A DNA stretch of 45,901 bases from Saprospiraceae bacterium (GTDB lineage Bacteria; Bacteroidota; Bacteroidia; Chitinophagales; Saprospiraceae). The notes beneath the pieces are model-generated. The model searched no databases, was not told the origin of the DNA, and saw only the letters and a list, made by a program, of their open reading frames with translations. Made by a program: the position numbers and the translations under genes. The stretch is from positions 1 to 45,901 of the forward strand of contig JAGQWX010000041.1 in NCBI GenBank assembly GCA_020436935.1, in the 5' to 3' direction. Shown here piece after piece: positions 9,029 to 18,349 of this stretch (position 1 is its first letter; each line of letters opens with the position of its first letter).

Positions 9029-11677
9029 ATGGGCCAATCAAGGCATATCAAAGACGACAAAAGCACAAATGGAGCAATATCGCGAATAAAGCTGCACCAC
9101 TCTATTGTCATAAGATTCGCCTTCTTTTTTACCCTGTTGTTGCTATTCGTTATTCTCATCGCCGGATACTTACTCAATCAAAAAAGTGAACAGTCTATAC
9201 GGGACTTTGCCAATGAACGTCTACAGCAATCTGCCAAAATTGCAGAAAATGCCTTTTACAATAAAGTGGAAGAAATCCGTGGTGATGGCGCTGCTTTACT
9301 TACTACCATTATGTCTTCCGATAGAAATATTCTTCAGCCATTTATCTTCAGTTCCGAGGAAAAAGACCTGCTTTCTTTGATGTCAGGTATGAAAGATCTT
9401 AAAGATTTGAAGGTTATTGGAAATGCAGGAGAAATCCGGTATCAGTATTCAAAAGACCAAAATGGGTCACCTTATGAAGTTAAAAACCCTGGTCCACTTG
9501 AACAAGACGATTTTATAAAGGAAGTACTGATCTTTGAAAATTATGACTACCATTTCTCAGACATTACCCTTAATTCAAGCTTTGGTGATGATAAGATCAT
9601 AAAATTTGCTGCCCCTTTGATTAGTGCCGGAGGAAGAAAAAATGGGCATTTGATTGCTCAGTTTTCACTCAAAAGTTTTTTTGATGAATTGAATATTCTG
9701 ACTTCCGATGACACCGAAGTGCTGCTAGTGGATGGCTATGGTCAATACGTGCTCGCAGATCAGGAAGAAAAAGAATTTGGCCTCATCAAAGGGACAGGCT
9801 TTCTTTTCAAAGATGAGTTCAGGCTCAATACAGAAATTTTAGACCTGGATGGAGAAAGTCTCAATAGCTTTACAGACACCAGCAACATAAATTACCTCAA
9901 CTACGTACGAAGTATTGACTATTCAAACGGCAGAAGGCGTATGTTTTTATTGCTGGTAAGTAAAGAGTCGGACGTACTTTTACCGGCAAAAAACATCAGA
10001 AAGGAAAGCATTGAAATCGTTCTGATTTTGAGCTTGCTTTCAATTCTTGCAGTATTCTTCTTTACCCGTTTTTTTGCAAAAAATATTCAACAAGTTACTG
10101 ATGCTATAAGCAATTTCGAAACTGGTAAAAATTCTTCCCTGGATAAGCTCCAATTAGAAAAGAATGAAATAGGGCTGCTGGCACGAAGCTTTAAACAAAT
10201 GCAGAATACCATTGACCTGACCATCGAACAGTTGCAAAACGCCCTCAAAAAAGAACAGCAGGCCAAGCAGGAGAAAGAAGAGTTTTTACAAAATATGAGC
10301 CATGAAATGCGGACTCCACTTCATGCCATTCTCGGCTTGACTTCAATTCTTAGGAAAAACAACCCATCGCAATCTCAGGAAGCCATCCTATCGTCACTTG
10401 AACGAAGCACCAAAAATCTCAGCGGTCTATTGTATGATGTTTTGGACTTCAGAAAGCTTAGTCATGGAGAACTGTCCCTCAGTTTTGAACCTACAAATGT
10501 CGTAGACTTAATAAAGGATGCCTATGATGTCATATATTATGAGGGAGTTGCGAAAGGCTTGAAAATGGAGCTGGATATTGATCCTTCCATCTTGCAATCA
10601 ACATTCGATACTGATGGCCTGAGGCTTTCTCAAATACTCAATAACATATTCATCAATGCCGTCAAATACACGGCTCAGGGATTTGTAAAGATTAGTGCTA
10701 AATACGAGGATAAGCTTTTGGTTACAGTAGAAGACAGCGGTATTGGCATTCAGGAGGAAAACCTTGAAAAACTCAATGAGCGATATTTCAGGGAGGACCA
10801 GCATCTGACCGGGAGATTTGGTGATTATGGTCTTGGGCTTGCAATCGTTAAACAATTGCTTGCACTGTTCAATGGTGAATTAAAGGTAGCTTCTGAAAAA
10901 GGAAGGGGATCCATTTTTAACATTACAGTACCAATGAGTCCTTCGAAGTTGAAGATTGAGGATAGAAAAACAAATTCTTCAGTTGATCAATACCCCACAC
11001 CTTACCTGAGACATGTACTGCTGATTGAGGACGATCCCATATCTAAAGAATTGGCACTTTTCACATTAAACGCATCAGGTTTTCATACCACACATATTGG
11101 CAATCTTGCTGACTTGTATCATTCAGATGCCATCGAGCTAACGGATCTTATAGTCACAGACATCCAGGTGGGCAACATCAGGATTACCGAGGAGAATGTT
11201 TGGGATAAAATAATAACAAAACCATTTATTGTCACCTCAGGATACTACCTGGATGACTCCCTTCACAATTTCGAATATGTTTTAACAAAACCATTCAGTG
11301 CCCAGGCTTTACTGGACAATGTTTATGCTTTGTCAGGTCAGGAAAAATACGGTCGGCCTGACTGGTCAAACCTATATCAAAATTATGATAACAATGCAGG
11401 TATGATCAGGAGGGTTCTGGGCTTGATTTTAGAAGAAATCAAAGTCTATCTGGCTGAAATATCGCTCATTTCAGACCGTTTTGATCTTCAAATCTGGCAT
11501 AGAATCAAGCACAAACTGATCACTCACGCCAGGGACATGAAGCTGAAACCAATGGTTGATATTCTGGAAACCGACGAATCCCAATTAAGTGCTTCAACCG
11601 CCAGTGATTTATCTGAAGCACTGAAACATTTGGCTTGTTTCATCAGAATAGAGCGCCAAAAACAAGGAGCAGAATGA
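9029..11677 (+). CDS. Hybrid sensor histidine kinase (HisKA-HATPase-REC-HPt)
   Basis: Membrane sensor kinase of 882 residues. A TM segment near 30-50 is followed by a periplasmic sensor region (about 50-325), a second TM (about 328-348), a HAMP-like linker, and a coiled coil. HisKA carries the phospho-accepting H425 in M-S-H-E-M-R-T-P-L-H. The HATPase domain has an N-box (N-N-I-F-I-N-A-V-K-Y), D-S-G-I-G-I and a G-D-Y-G-L-G-L-A G2 box. The C-terminal receiver keeps D-D, the acceptor D711, T/S and K-P but lacks the usual M-P-x-x-D-G loop. A helical HPt-like tail has H828 in H-K-L. This order suggests an internal phosphorelay of the ArcB/BarA kind. No dedicated output regulator is adjacent. It begins 57 bp after the ATP-grasp gene. 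Confidence 0.9.
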   Translation: MGQSRHIKDDKSTNGAISRIKLHHSIVIRFAFFFTLLLLFVILIAGYLLNQKSEQSIRDFANERLQQSAKIAENAFYNKVEEIRGDGAALLTTIMSSDRNILQPFIFSSEEKDLLSLMSGMKDLKDLKVIGNAGEIRYQYSKDQNGSPYEVKNPGPLEQDDFIKEVLIFENYDYHFSDITLNSSFGDDKIIKFAAPLISAGGRKNGHLIAQFSLKSFFDELNILTSDDTEVLLVDGYGQYVLADQEEKEFGLIKGTGFLFKDEFRLNTEILDLDGESLNSFTDTSNINYLNYVRSIDYSNGRRRMFLLLVSKESDVLLPAKNIRKESIEIVLILSLLSILAVFFFTRFFAKNIQQVTDAISNFETGKNSSLDKLQLEKNEIGLLARSFKQMQNTIDLTIEQLQNALKKEQQAKQEKEEFLQNMSHEMRTPLHAILGLTSILRKNNPSQSQEAILSSLERSTKNLSGLLYDVLDFRKLSHGELSLSFEPTNVVDLIKDAYDVIYYEGVAKGLKMELDIDPSILQSTFDTDGLRLSQILNNIFINAVKYTAQGFVKISAKYEDKLLVTVEDSGIGIQEENLEKLNERYFREDQHLTGRFGDYGLGLAIVKQLLALFNGELKVASEKGRGSIFNITVPMSPSKLKIEDRKTNSSVDQYPTPYLRHVLLIEDDPISKELALFTLNASGFHTTHIGNLADLYHSDAIELTDLIVTDIQVGNIRITEENVWDKIITKPFIVTSGYYLDDSLHNFEYVLTKPFSAQALLDNVYALSGQEKYGRPDWSNLYQNYDNNAGMIRRVLGLILEEIKVYLAEISLISDRFDLQIWHRIKHKLITHARDMKLKPMVDILETDESQLSASTASDLSEALKHLACFIRIERQKQGAE

Positions 11678-11882
11678 GTTATTAGCCACAAAAACTAAGA
11701 TTAAGCTACCCATAACAATTCAAGCTTTTCACTCTAAAAGCTGTGTTTTCAATTTTCTCAGGTAAAAATACCTTTCAAATAATCAAAGTTCTATTTCATC
11801 CTTGCATCGGGTCAATTCATCCATCTCAAAATGGCCTACTAATCTTCGGCATTACCTTAGCTGAAAGATCAATTCAATTCTT

Positions 11883-12866
11883 ATGTTCATTTTTAAAATT
11901 TTTATTCAAAACCAGAGGGCATTTTTGAGGTCTTCAAGTGCTTTTTTGCTGATTACATTGCTCATTTTTTTCATCAAACCTGTCCAGAGTCAAACTCCCT
12001 CCGACGCTATTATGATGAAAAAAATGGAATTTTGTGGATTGTTGTCCTATACCAATGGTCAGTTCAACCGATATTGGGAAGGCGACCTACTTAGAAAAAA
12101 CAAAACCATACAGACCGTACACAGACAGGGTGTAATGCCGATGGTGGCGTTTGGTGTCAACAAATGGCTGAATGTATACGCTGGACTCCCCTACATATGG
12201 ACCTATTCTTCTGTACCCAACGGCGGTTATTTTGCAGGTGCTTCCGGTTTTCAGGATTTTTCACTGGCTGTGAAAGCCTGGATTCTTGAAAAATCCAATG
12301 ACAAAGGCAGAATCAATCTGCTTTCCTCGCTCAGTCTCTCTACTCCGGCAACCAAATACCTGGGTGACTACCTGCCTTATAGCCTCGGACTTGGGGATCA
12401 ACAGATTTTACCTCGTCTTATCGCTGAAGGTGGTCTGGCAAAAGGACCCTATGTCAGAGCAAGTTGGGGCTATCAGTTTCGGGGTTATTCCAAGGCGGAG
12501 CGGGATTATCATTACAACAATGGAAGTGTTTATTCTTATTACATGGATGTACCCGGTGCATGGGTTTATGACCTGACTCTCGGCACATGGTTGTTTCAAA
12601 ATCAATTGAAATTTGAAGCAGCGTACATGGGAACCAAATCAACTTCCGGTGACGATATACGCCCATACAATGCTCCTCAGCCAACCAATAGAACAGAAAT
12701 AGATCAGTACAGCTTACTTGTCCATTTTTATCCTAAACAAGTAAAAGGCGCTGGCATCGTCGTACAATACAATGATGTGATCAGAGGAAGAAATGCAGCC
12801 AATATGACATCAATGTCTGTCGGTCTGACCTATCAATTTTCTATTTTAAAACAAGGAAACCAATAA
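11883..12866 (+). CDS. Outer-membrane beta-barrel protein of unknown function
   Basis: 327 residues. An N-terminal hydrophobic stretch ending in P-V-Q-S-Q looks like a Sec signal peptide preceded by about 15 basic/aromatic residues. The mature part is rich in alternating aromatic/polar strands (W-L-N-V-Y-A-G-L-P-Y-I-W, L-G-L-G-D-Q-Q-I-L-P-R) and ends in a strand closing Y-Q-F-S-I-L, as in transporter- or porin-like barrels. The predicted location is the outer membrane. The ATG at 11883 is the only ATG giving a complete signal peptide; a TTG about 45 nt downstream is an alternative. The next gene, a haloperoxidase/PAP2-like lipoprotein, starts 1 bp after the stop, so the two form an operon and may act on the same exported substrate. 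Confidence 0.75.
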   Translation: MFIFKIFIQNQRAFLRSSSAFLLITLLIFFIKPVQSQTPSDAIMMKKMEFCGLLSYTNGQFNRYWEGDLLRKNKTIQTVHRQGVMPMVAFGVNKWLNVYAGLPYIWTYSSVPNGGYFAGASGFQDFSLAVKAWILEKSNDKGRINLLSSLSLSTPATKYLGDYLPYSLGLGDQQILPRLIAEGGLAKGPYVRASWGYQFRGYSKAERDYHYNNGSVYSYYMDVPGAWVYDLTLGTWLFQNQLKFEAAYMGTKSTSGDDIRPYNAPQPTNRTEIDQYSLLVHFYPKQVKGAGIVVQYNDVIRGRNAANMTSMSVGLTYQFSILKQGNQ

Positions 12867-12867
12867 T

Positions 12868-14406
12868 ATGAAGAAGATACATTTACTAAACATCCTATTC
12901 ACCGCATCATTGCTCATCATTTCTTGTCAGGAGGATCTTCCATCTTTCAATGGATTTGAATCTTACACCTATAGCAAAGAAGACAAGAATGGTGGAGAAT
13001 GGAAAACCACACTGATTGCAAGCCCCAATGAAATTGCCATACCCGTTCCCGGAGAAGTGACGAGCAGTACATACCAGGCAGAATTAGAGGCAGCCATTAA
13101 GGCCAATGCAGAGGCCACGGAAGAGCAGAAGGAAGCTGTAAAATACTGGACCAACAACCCGGGTGTGCGATGGAATGAGATTGCTCTGGAGTTGATTGCC
13201 AAGTACAATCTGATTCCCGGACCAACGAGTGAAGATGTTTATATTTTGCCTGACCCTGCAAATCCGGACGGACCAAGCAAGTTTCCCTTTGCTCACCCTC
13301 CATATGCCGTGCGGGCTCTGGCCTATTTGAGTACTGCTCAATTTGATGGTTTGATTACGGCCTGGCATTATAAGTATTTGTACAACCGCCCTGCCGCCAG
13401 TACACTTACTCAACAAATGAAAACATTGTACGATGCTCAAAACATTCCTGCATACCCAAGCGAAGGTGCTGTAATTGCTGCCTCAGCACTTGATGTCCTA
13501 AAAGTTATGTTTCCGCTGGAGGCTGATTTCCTGACCGAAAAATACAATGATGCCATTGAAGCCCTCAATGTATCAGGCCACTATGTCAACAGTGACATTC
13601 AGGCAGGTGTAACCATAGGAAAAGCCATTGCAGCAAAAGCTTTAGCAAGAGCTTCAACAGATGGAATGAAATCTGCACAAACACCCAAACCCATTTCTGA
13701 TTCAATCAAACAGGCTGCTATTGACAGATTTGGATGGTACTGGGAAAATCTTGAATTACCAACGAGGCCTGTAGGATTGACTCCACTCTATGGGAAGGTA
13801 AAAATGTGGAATGTACCAAATGTCATTGACGTCAGACCCGGACCACCGCCTTCAATTGGGACAAAAGAACTTGATGATGACATCAAAAAACTCGAAGATA
13901 TTGCCAACTCAATGACGAGGGAGCGCCGTGCTATAGCCAATTTTTGGCAGGATGGTCTCGGAACTTATACTCCACCCGGTCATTGGAATAAAATTGCAAC
14001 GGATTTGATTGTTGCCAATAGATTGAATCCACTCCGAACAGCCCGAACATTTGCTTATCTTAATATGGCAATGATGGACGGAGGCATCGCATGCTGGGAT
14101 GCAAAGTACTATTATCACTATCCCAGACCTATACAGTTGATTCCGGGGTTCAGGACCATTGCCGGTACGCCCAATTTTCCAAGTTATACCTCTGGCCACA
14201 GTGTATTTTCTGCAGCAGGTGCAGAAATTCTGGCTTACGTATTTCCTGAGAAAGCAACTACCCTTCGCGAATGGGCTTTGGAAGCAGCTGTTTCAAGGGT
14301 ATATGGCGGAATCCATTGGTCGTTTGATGCAACTGTAGGTACATCACAGGGCATCAATGTGGCCAATTATACGTTGACGAAAGCTAAATCAGATGGCGCT
14401 GAGTAA
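12868..14406 (+). CDS. Vanadium-dependent haloperoxidase / PAP2-like lipoprotein with internal duplication
   Basis: 512-residue exported lipoprotein: signal peptide with lipobox L-I-I-S-C (C20). The C-terminal half carries the full acid-phosphatase/haloperoxidase site: K413 and R-P 420-421 in K-Y-Y-Y-H-Y-P-R-P, P-S-Y-T-S-G-H (H444), and S-R-V-Y-G-G-I-H-W-S-F-D (R477, H483). Such enzymes bind vanadate or phosphate and are haloperoxidases or phosphatases; which of the two cannot be told. The N-terminal half repeats the scaffold (K-Y-L-Y-N-R-P at 169-175, P-S-E-G at 197-200) but lacks the histidines, so only the second copy should be catalytic. It is co-transcribed with the preceding barrel protein and ends at a clear terminator hairpin. 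Confidence 0.83.
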   Translation: MKKIHLLNILFTASLLIISCQEDLPSFNGFESYTYSKEDKNGGEWKTTLIASPNEIAIPVPGEVTSSTYQAELEAAIKANAEATEEQKEAVKYWTNNPGVRWNEIALELIAKYNLIPGPTSEDVYILPDPANPDGPSKFPFAHPPYAVRALAYLSTAQFDGLITAWHYKYLYNRPAASTLTQQMKTLYDAQNIPAYPSEGAVIAASALDVLKVMFPLEADFLTEKYNDAIEALNVSGHYVNSDIQAGVTIGKAIAAKALARASTDGMKSAQTPKPISDSIKQAAIDRFGWYWENLELPTRPVGLTPLYGKVKMWNVPNVIDVRPGPPPSIGTKELDDDIKKLEDIANSMTRERRAIANFWQDGLGTYTPPGHWNKIATDLIVANRLNPLRTARTFAYLNMAMMDGGIACWDAKYYYHYPRPIQLIPGFRTIAGTPNFPSYTSGHSVFSAAGAEILAYVFPEKATTLREWALEAAVSRVYGGIHWSFDATVGTSQGINVANYTLTKAKSDGAE

Positions 14407-14427
14407 TTGATACGGTTTTAAATCTTT

Positions 14428-14470
14428 AATCTCCTGGATAGGTCAATGATCAATTCAGGAGATTTATTTT
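14428..14470 (+). terminator. Intrinsic terminator after the haloperoxidase-like gene
   Basis: AATCTCCTG (14428-14436) and CAGGAGATT (14456-14464) form a perfect 9-bp stem with a 19-nt loop, followed by a T-rich tract (TATTTTT). It lies just after the plus-strand stop at 14406 and overlaps the 3' end of the convergent LytTR gene. Confidence 0.7.
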
Positions 14471-15130
14471 TGACATCAGCGCTTTGTCGTAGGAGGCACT
14501 AATGGGCAGTGTCTCATTCCCTACAGTGCAGGATCCGGCTTCAATCGCTTCTATTTTATTGATGTTGACCACAAAAGATCGGTGGATGCGCTGAAAATTG
14601 GCCGGTATCTTAGCCTCGAGGTCCTTCATCGTCATCAAGGTCAGGATTTTTTTATCTTTCAAAACAACGGATATGTAGTTGGCCTCTGATTTAAAGAAAA
14701 GTACATCGTCCCATCTGACTTTTACCAACTTATTGCCATCCCTGAGGAAAATATCGGATGGCCCTGTTCTATTTCTGGAATGGTAGTCTTCAACATTGAC
14801 AATGGCTTTCTCAAATCGTTGAAAATCGATCGGTTTTACCAGGAAATCCACAATATTGGTATAGTTGTAGGATTCTGCAGCAAACTCTGTATGCGAGGTC
14901 ACCATGACGATAGCACTTGCCGGCTTTATAAGACTCGCCAGTTGTTTGCCTGTAAGATCCGGTAGATTGAAATCCAGGAATATCAAGTCATAATCACTTT
15001 GCCCGATAAGCTGTATGGCTTCAAACCCGGAATTTGCCTTGGCTATTGATCTGATTGAAGGCGTTTTGGAGCAAAAATGCGTAAGCAGTTCACAAATCAG
15101 ATTGTCGTCATCAATGATCAGGCAATGCAT
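14450..15130 (-). CDS. LytTR-family response regulator
   Basis: 226-residue cytoplasmic transcription regulator. The receiver domain (1-118) has the acidic pair (I-D-D-D), the acceptor aspartate in L-I-F-L-D-F-N-L-P-D (about 53), T/S in M-V-T-S, and K-P near 98. The LytTR DNA-binding domain (about 130-226) includes F-F-K-S-E-A-N-Y-I-S-V and F-Q-R-I-H-R-S-F-V-V-N motifs. LytTR regulators in Bacteroidota usually pair with a LytS/YehU-type histidine kinase, but none is adjacent. It reads away from a 675-bp divergent region holding a 13-bp perfect palindrome. Confidence in family is high; target genes are unknown. Confidence 0.93.
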   Translation of the reverse strand: MHCLIIDDDNLICELLTHFCSKTPSIRSIAKANSGFEAIQLIGQSDYDLIFLDFNLPDLTGKQLASLIKPASAIVMVTSHTEFAAESYNYTNIVDFLVKPIDFQRFEKAIVNVEDYHSRNRTGPSDIFLRDGNKLVKVRWDDVLFFKSEANYISVVLKDKKILTLMTMKDLEAKIPANFQRIHRSFVVNINKIEAIEAGSCTVGNETLPISASYDKALMSKINLLN

Positions 15131-15805
15131 TTCATGTATTTAAAAGCTGATTTCATCATCCGAAGTGTTCTATTCGTCCTTTTAGAAATTTCATTGCAAA
15201 ATAACAACTTACCTTGGCAATAGAAACCTATTAGAAAATAATAAAATTAAACGTTGCTTTGACAACTAAGTTCTTTGATGAAAATCGTGTTGAAAGGAAT
15301 CTTGAGCATCTGTCTGTCCAACAGATGCTCAAGACCTGCACGTTTTTATAAAATCTCTGATAAAAATTTCTGTTTTCAAAAAACTTTTACCCCAAATTAA
15401 AGTTAAGATTTCAATCTTGAATCCATTTGGTAATTTGGCTGAATAGCTATTCGACCAATTAGATTTAAAACACGCATTCAATACATTTTGGCACCTCGTG
15501 CCTATACATTTAGATTGGCGTCGGCAAAGTTACATTTGCAGGCGCTTTTTATTTTCAAGCACTTCATTTTCAAACAAAGTGCTCATTCATATTTCCTCAA
15601 TTTACCATCTTTATGATGGGTATTCAATCATTTTTGAAAAAAAGTCTCATAAATTCCAACCCGGACACGCATTCTATCGTGTATGTTGGTGTATGCAGTA
15701 TTTGATATTTTACCATTTGAAGTTTTAAAATATCAAAAGAACACATCCAACTACCGCGCGGCAAAATTTTTAAAAACCTCATTCAAAAATTAATACAAAA
15801 GAATT
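15131..15805. other. Long divergent intergenic region
   Basis: 675 bp between the LytTR regulator (minus) and the T9SS repeat protein (plus). It holds one strong 33-bp palindrome (15301-15333) and a possible promoter for the plus gene: TTG at 15686-15688 and TACCATTTG at 15711-15719, which is one base longer than the TAnnTTTG consensus. A 76-codon open frame at 15498-15728 lacks any recognisable protein character and is not called. Confidence 0.5.
15301..15333. repeat. Perfect 13-bp inverted repeat (hairpin or operator)
   Basis: CTTGAGCATCTGT (15301-15313) and ACAGATGCTCAAG (15321-15333) are exactly complementary with a 7-nt loop. It lies 170 bp upstream of the LytTR regulator start and about 470 bp upstream of the T9SS gene. 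A T-run follows only after about 10 nt on the plus strand, so it is a poor classical terminator. It could be an operator, or the terminator stem of a small RNA. Confidence 0.6.
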
Positions 15806-18259
15806 ATGGATAATCTTACTTATCATCATCCGCATAAATCTTTGAATTTTGCCCAATCTGCCATTAAAAAAGATGCAGAAATTTTATATTCTGATCATAA
15901 ACGGCCAAGGCTTCAAATCTGTTCAATAGTTCAGGGATTTGGTTCCTTAAAACCCTTGTGGATATTGCTTTTCATTGTATTTGCAAATGCCATGGCTGTT
16001 GCCCAAAGATGCAGCGTCAATATTCTCAAAGAGAAAACTGAAAATGGCTACATCCTATTCTTTAGAACAGAAAGTTCTTCAGCTGAAGCTATCATCAAAA
16101 GCATCAATTGGAGCACCGGCTCATCTGATGAAAAAATCAGAGTGAATACAAATGGCAAGTACTGTATCAGAATTGCCTTTGACAATGGCTGTGTAGCAGA
16201 AAAATGCCTGGAAATTGGCGACCTTGGCACTGAACCGACACGTTGTGGTATCGATTTCAAAAAGGAAGAGCAGAATGGTCGAGTTTTTATTTGCGTTTAC
16301 AGCACAAATCCCAATGATGAGATAAAAGAAGTCCGTTGGGCCAATGGTTCTAACGACAGATGCATCCCTTATTCTTCCATTGGTTCAGCGTCCTTTTGCG
16401 TGAAAGTCATCACCAAAAATGGATGTGAGTTGTCAAAATGCCTTGAAGGCGATCCTCCTGTGTGTAAGGTAGAAATTGAAAGGGTAATCAGGGATAATGG
16501 CGGGATATATCTACGTGCCAGCCCGGGTACTGAGGGGGTCAAGTCATTCCAATGGAGCAATGGCAGCACCGAAAGATGTATTCCCTTGCCTTCAGATTTA
16601 AAAGAAATATGTGTCAAGGCTTTCTTTGGCAATGGTTGTATTGCTTCAGATTGTGTACCTACAGGTGAGGCTTGCAGGCTTGAAATTGTCAGAAAAACTG
16701 ATGAAAGTGGCAACATCGTTTTGTGTGCAGAAACAAGTTCGGTGAGTCAAAATTACCGAATTAAATGGTCTACCGGTGACACGACCAAATGCATTAGGGT
16801 GCCAACGCAGCTCAAAGAGGTTTGCGCAGTCGCAGTTTTTGCGAATGGTTGTGAGATCAGAAAATGTATAACATTGGTCAACACCGACTGTAAAATTGAA
16901 ATTGTTAGAAAAACCGATGATGCAGGAAATGTGTTTTTGTGCGCTGTTGGAAATAGTTCAACGGCACCAGTGCGATACAAATGGTCCAACGGGGATACCA
17001 CTTCATGCATCAGATGGGATAAAAGTGTGGAGAAATACTGCATTACGGCGGAATTTCGCAACGGATGCATCGCTGAGGATTGCATCATGATCGACGTACC
17101 CGGCTGCGCTGTAAAGATCGTACGTTCAACTGATGAAAAAGGCAATATTGTGTTGTGTGCCGATACCGGTCCAACAGATGAACTCAAGCGATATTTCTGG
17201 TCTACAGGTGATTCAACGGCATGCATCAAAATAAGGCCGGAATTCAAGGGTGAATTGTGCGTAAAAGTCCTGGATTCGAATGGCTGCTGGGCCAGAGATT
17301 GTATCAACATCAGGCCGGAAGAATGTAAGATTGTCATCACCCAAAAAAGAGACGCTGAAGGTCTTACGTACTTGTGCGCCGGACCATTGAGCAACACCAA
17401 AATCCGAGTGGTCTGGAATACCGGAGATACTTCTGATTGCATAGTGGTCAAGGAAGATGGATATTATTGTGCCAAGGCATATTTCCCCAACGGCTGTGAA
17501 ACATCAGCATGCATCATGGTGGGTGAAGACACGTGCAAGGTTGGTATCAGACAGGCCAGGGTAGAAAATGGATTTTTGCTTTCCGCGACTGCACGCAAGG
17601 ATGCAAGCTTTAAATATATACAATGGTCAACCAATGAAAACACCCAAACCATTTTTGTAGATAAAACAGGCGAATATTGCGTAAAAGTAGAATTGGAAAA
17701 CGGTTGTGTTGCAACAGCATGTATCAAAGTTGAGCTCCCATCTTGTCAAGTTATTATTGTGAGGGAAGGGAACCGATTGTTCGCTAAAACTTCCGGAGAA
17801 GGAGACAAATATTTGGAATGGTCAACCGGTGAAACCACCAGGGAAATCCTTATCACCACTTTGACCAAGTATTGTGTAAAATATGTTGATGCCTCAGGTT
17901 GTGTTGCAGAAGCATGTATTGACCTCAGTCCAAGAGGTGTCAAAGACAACAATACAGGAGAAGGAAATAACAGCAGCAGCCAGGGTGATTTGAATACATT
18001 TGTAGAAGAAGGTATTGATGTATTCCCCAATCCTGTAAGTGACCGATTTTATCTCAGAGCCAATAACCTGCCGGCTGCCTCCTACCAATATCAGGTCATA
18101 TCTTCTGCAGGCCAATTGATAAGCCAAGGAAATATCGCATTAAATGATGCATATTCAATACCTTTGGAAATAGACACAAATTCATGGGATTCAGGAATTT
18201 ATATCATAAGAATGTGGAGTGCTGATCGTATATTTTACTCCAGATTTATGAAACAATAA
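15806..18259 (+). CDS. T9SS-secreted surface protein with nine cysteine-rich WSTG repeats
   Basis: 817 residues. After an unusually long N-region a hydrophobic signal (about 50-67) ends in A-M-A-V-A-Q. Nine tandem modules of about 65-72 residues follow (about 69-715), each starting with Cys, then a strand (K-I-E-I-V-R), W-S/N-T/N-G, and ending Y-C-V-K-x-x-x-x-N-G-C-x-x-x-x-C. Most have five or six cysteines; modules 8 and 9 have lost some. The C-terminal ~80 residues are a type IX secretion Por-type domain (V-F-P-N-P-V-S-D start, G-I-Y-I-I-R near the end). The protein should cross the outer membrane by T9SS and be surface-anchored or released, perhaps as an adhesin or structural protein. No enzymatic domain is seen. 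The repeats resemble Ig-like/SprB-type modules stabilised by disulfides. Confidence 0.82.
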   Translation: MDNLTYHHPHKSLNFAQSAIKKDAEILYSDHKRPRLQICSIVQGFGSLKPLWILLFIVFANAMAVAQRCSVNILKEKTENGYILFFRTESSSAEAIIKSINWSTGSSDEKIRVNTNGKYCIRIAFDNGCVAEKCLEIGDLGTEPTRCGIDFKKEEQNGRVFICVYSTNPNDEIKEVRWANGSNDRCIPYSSIGSASFCVKVITKNGCELSKCLEGDPPVCKVEIERVIRDNGGIYLRASPGTEGVKSFQWSNGSTERCIPLPSDLKEICVKAFFGNGCIASDCVPTGEACRLEIVRKTDESGNIVLCAETSSVSQNYRIKWSTGDTTKCIRVPTQLKEVCAVAVFANGCEIRKCITLVNTDCKIEIVRKTDDAGNVFLCAVGNSSTAPVRYKWSNGDTTSCIRWDKSVEKYCITAEFRNGCIAEDCIMIDVPGCAVKIVRSTDEKGNIVLCADTGPTDELKRYFWSTGDSTACIKIRPEFKGELCVKVLDSNGCWARDCINIRPEECKIVITQKRDAEGLTYLCAGPLSNTKIRVVWNTGDTSDCIVVKEDGYYCAKAYFPNGCETSACIMVGEDTCKVGIRQARVENGFLLSATARKDASFKYIQWSTNENTQTIFVDKTGEYCVKVELENGCVATACIKVELPSCQVIIVREGNRLFAKTSGEGDKYLEWSTGETTREILITTLTKYCVKYVDASGCVAEACIDLSPRGVKDNNTGEGNNSSSQGDLNTFVEEGIDVFPNPVSDRFYLRANNLPAASYQYQVISSAGQLISQGNIALNDAYSIPLEIDTNSWDSGIYIIRMWSADRIFYSRFMKQ

Positions 18260-18272
18260 AATTTAGCACATA

Positions 18273-18318
18273 GGAGCGTCTTTTCAAATCACGCAATTGT
18301 AAAGATGCTCCACTTTTT
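18273..18318 (+). terminator. Probable terminator/attenuator between T9SS gene and sigma operon
   Basis: GGAGCGTCTTT (18273-18283) pairs with AAAGATGCTCC (18301-18311) with one G-T wobble, followed by ACTTTTT. The right arm covers the upstream-most possible ATG (18305) of the sigma gene. This argues for the start at 18350 and for partial transcriptional separation from the T9SS gene. Confidence 0.6.
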
Positions 18319-18349
18319 AAAAAAAATCATTTTGGATATTACCAGGCAT

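Noticed and set aside
9029-11677. Dead receiver domain in the hybrid kinase
   Set aside because: The acidic pair, acceptor aspartate, T/S and Lys are all present; only the loop after the acceptor is unusual.
11743-11928. 61-codon frame before the barrel gene
   Set aside because: Overlaps the real gene start at 11883 in another frame and has no protein-like features.
15498-15728. 76-codon open frame in the divergent region
   Set aside because: Composition is rich in aromatic residues and Ser/His from AT-rich DNA; no start context or domain; looks like chance.
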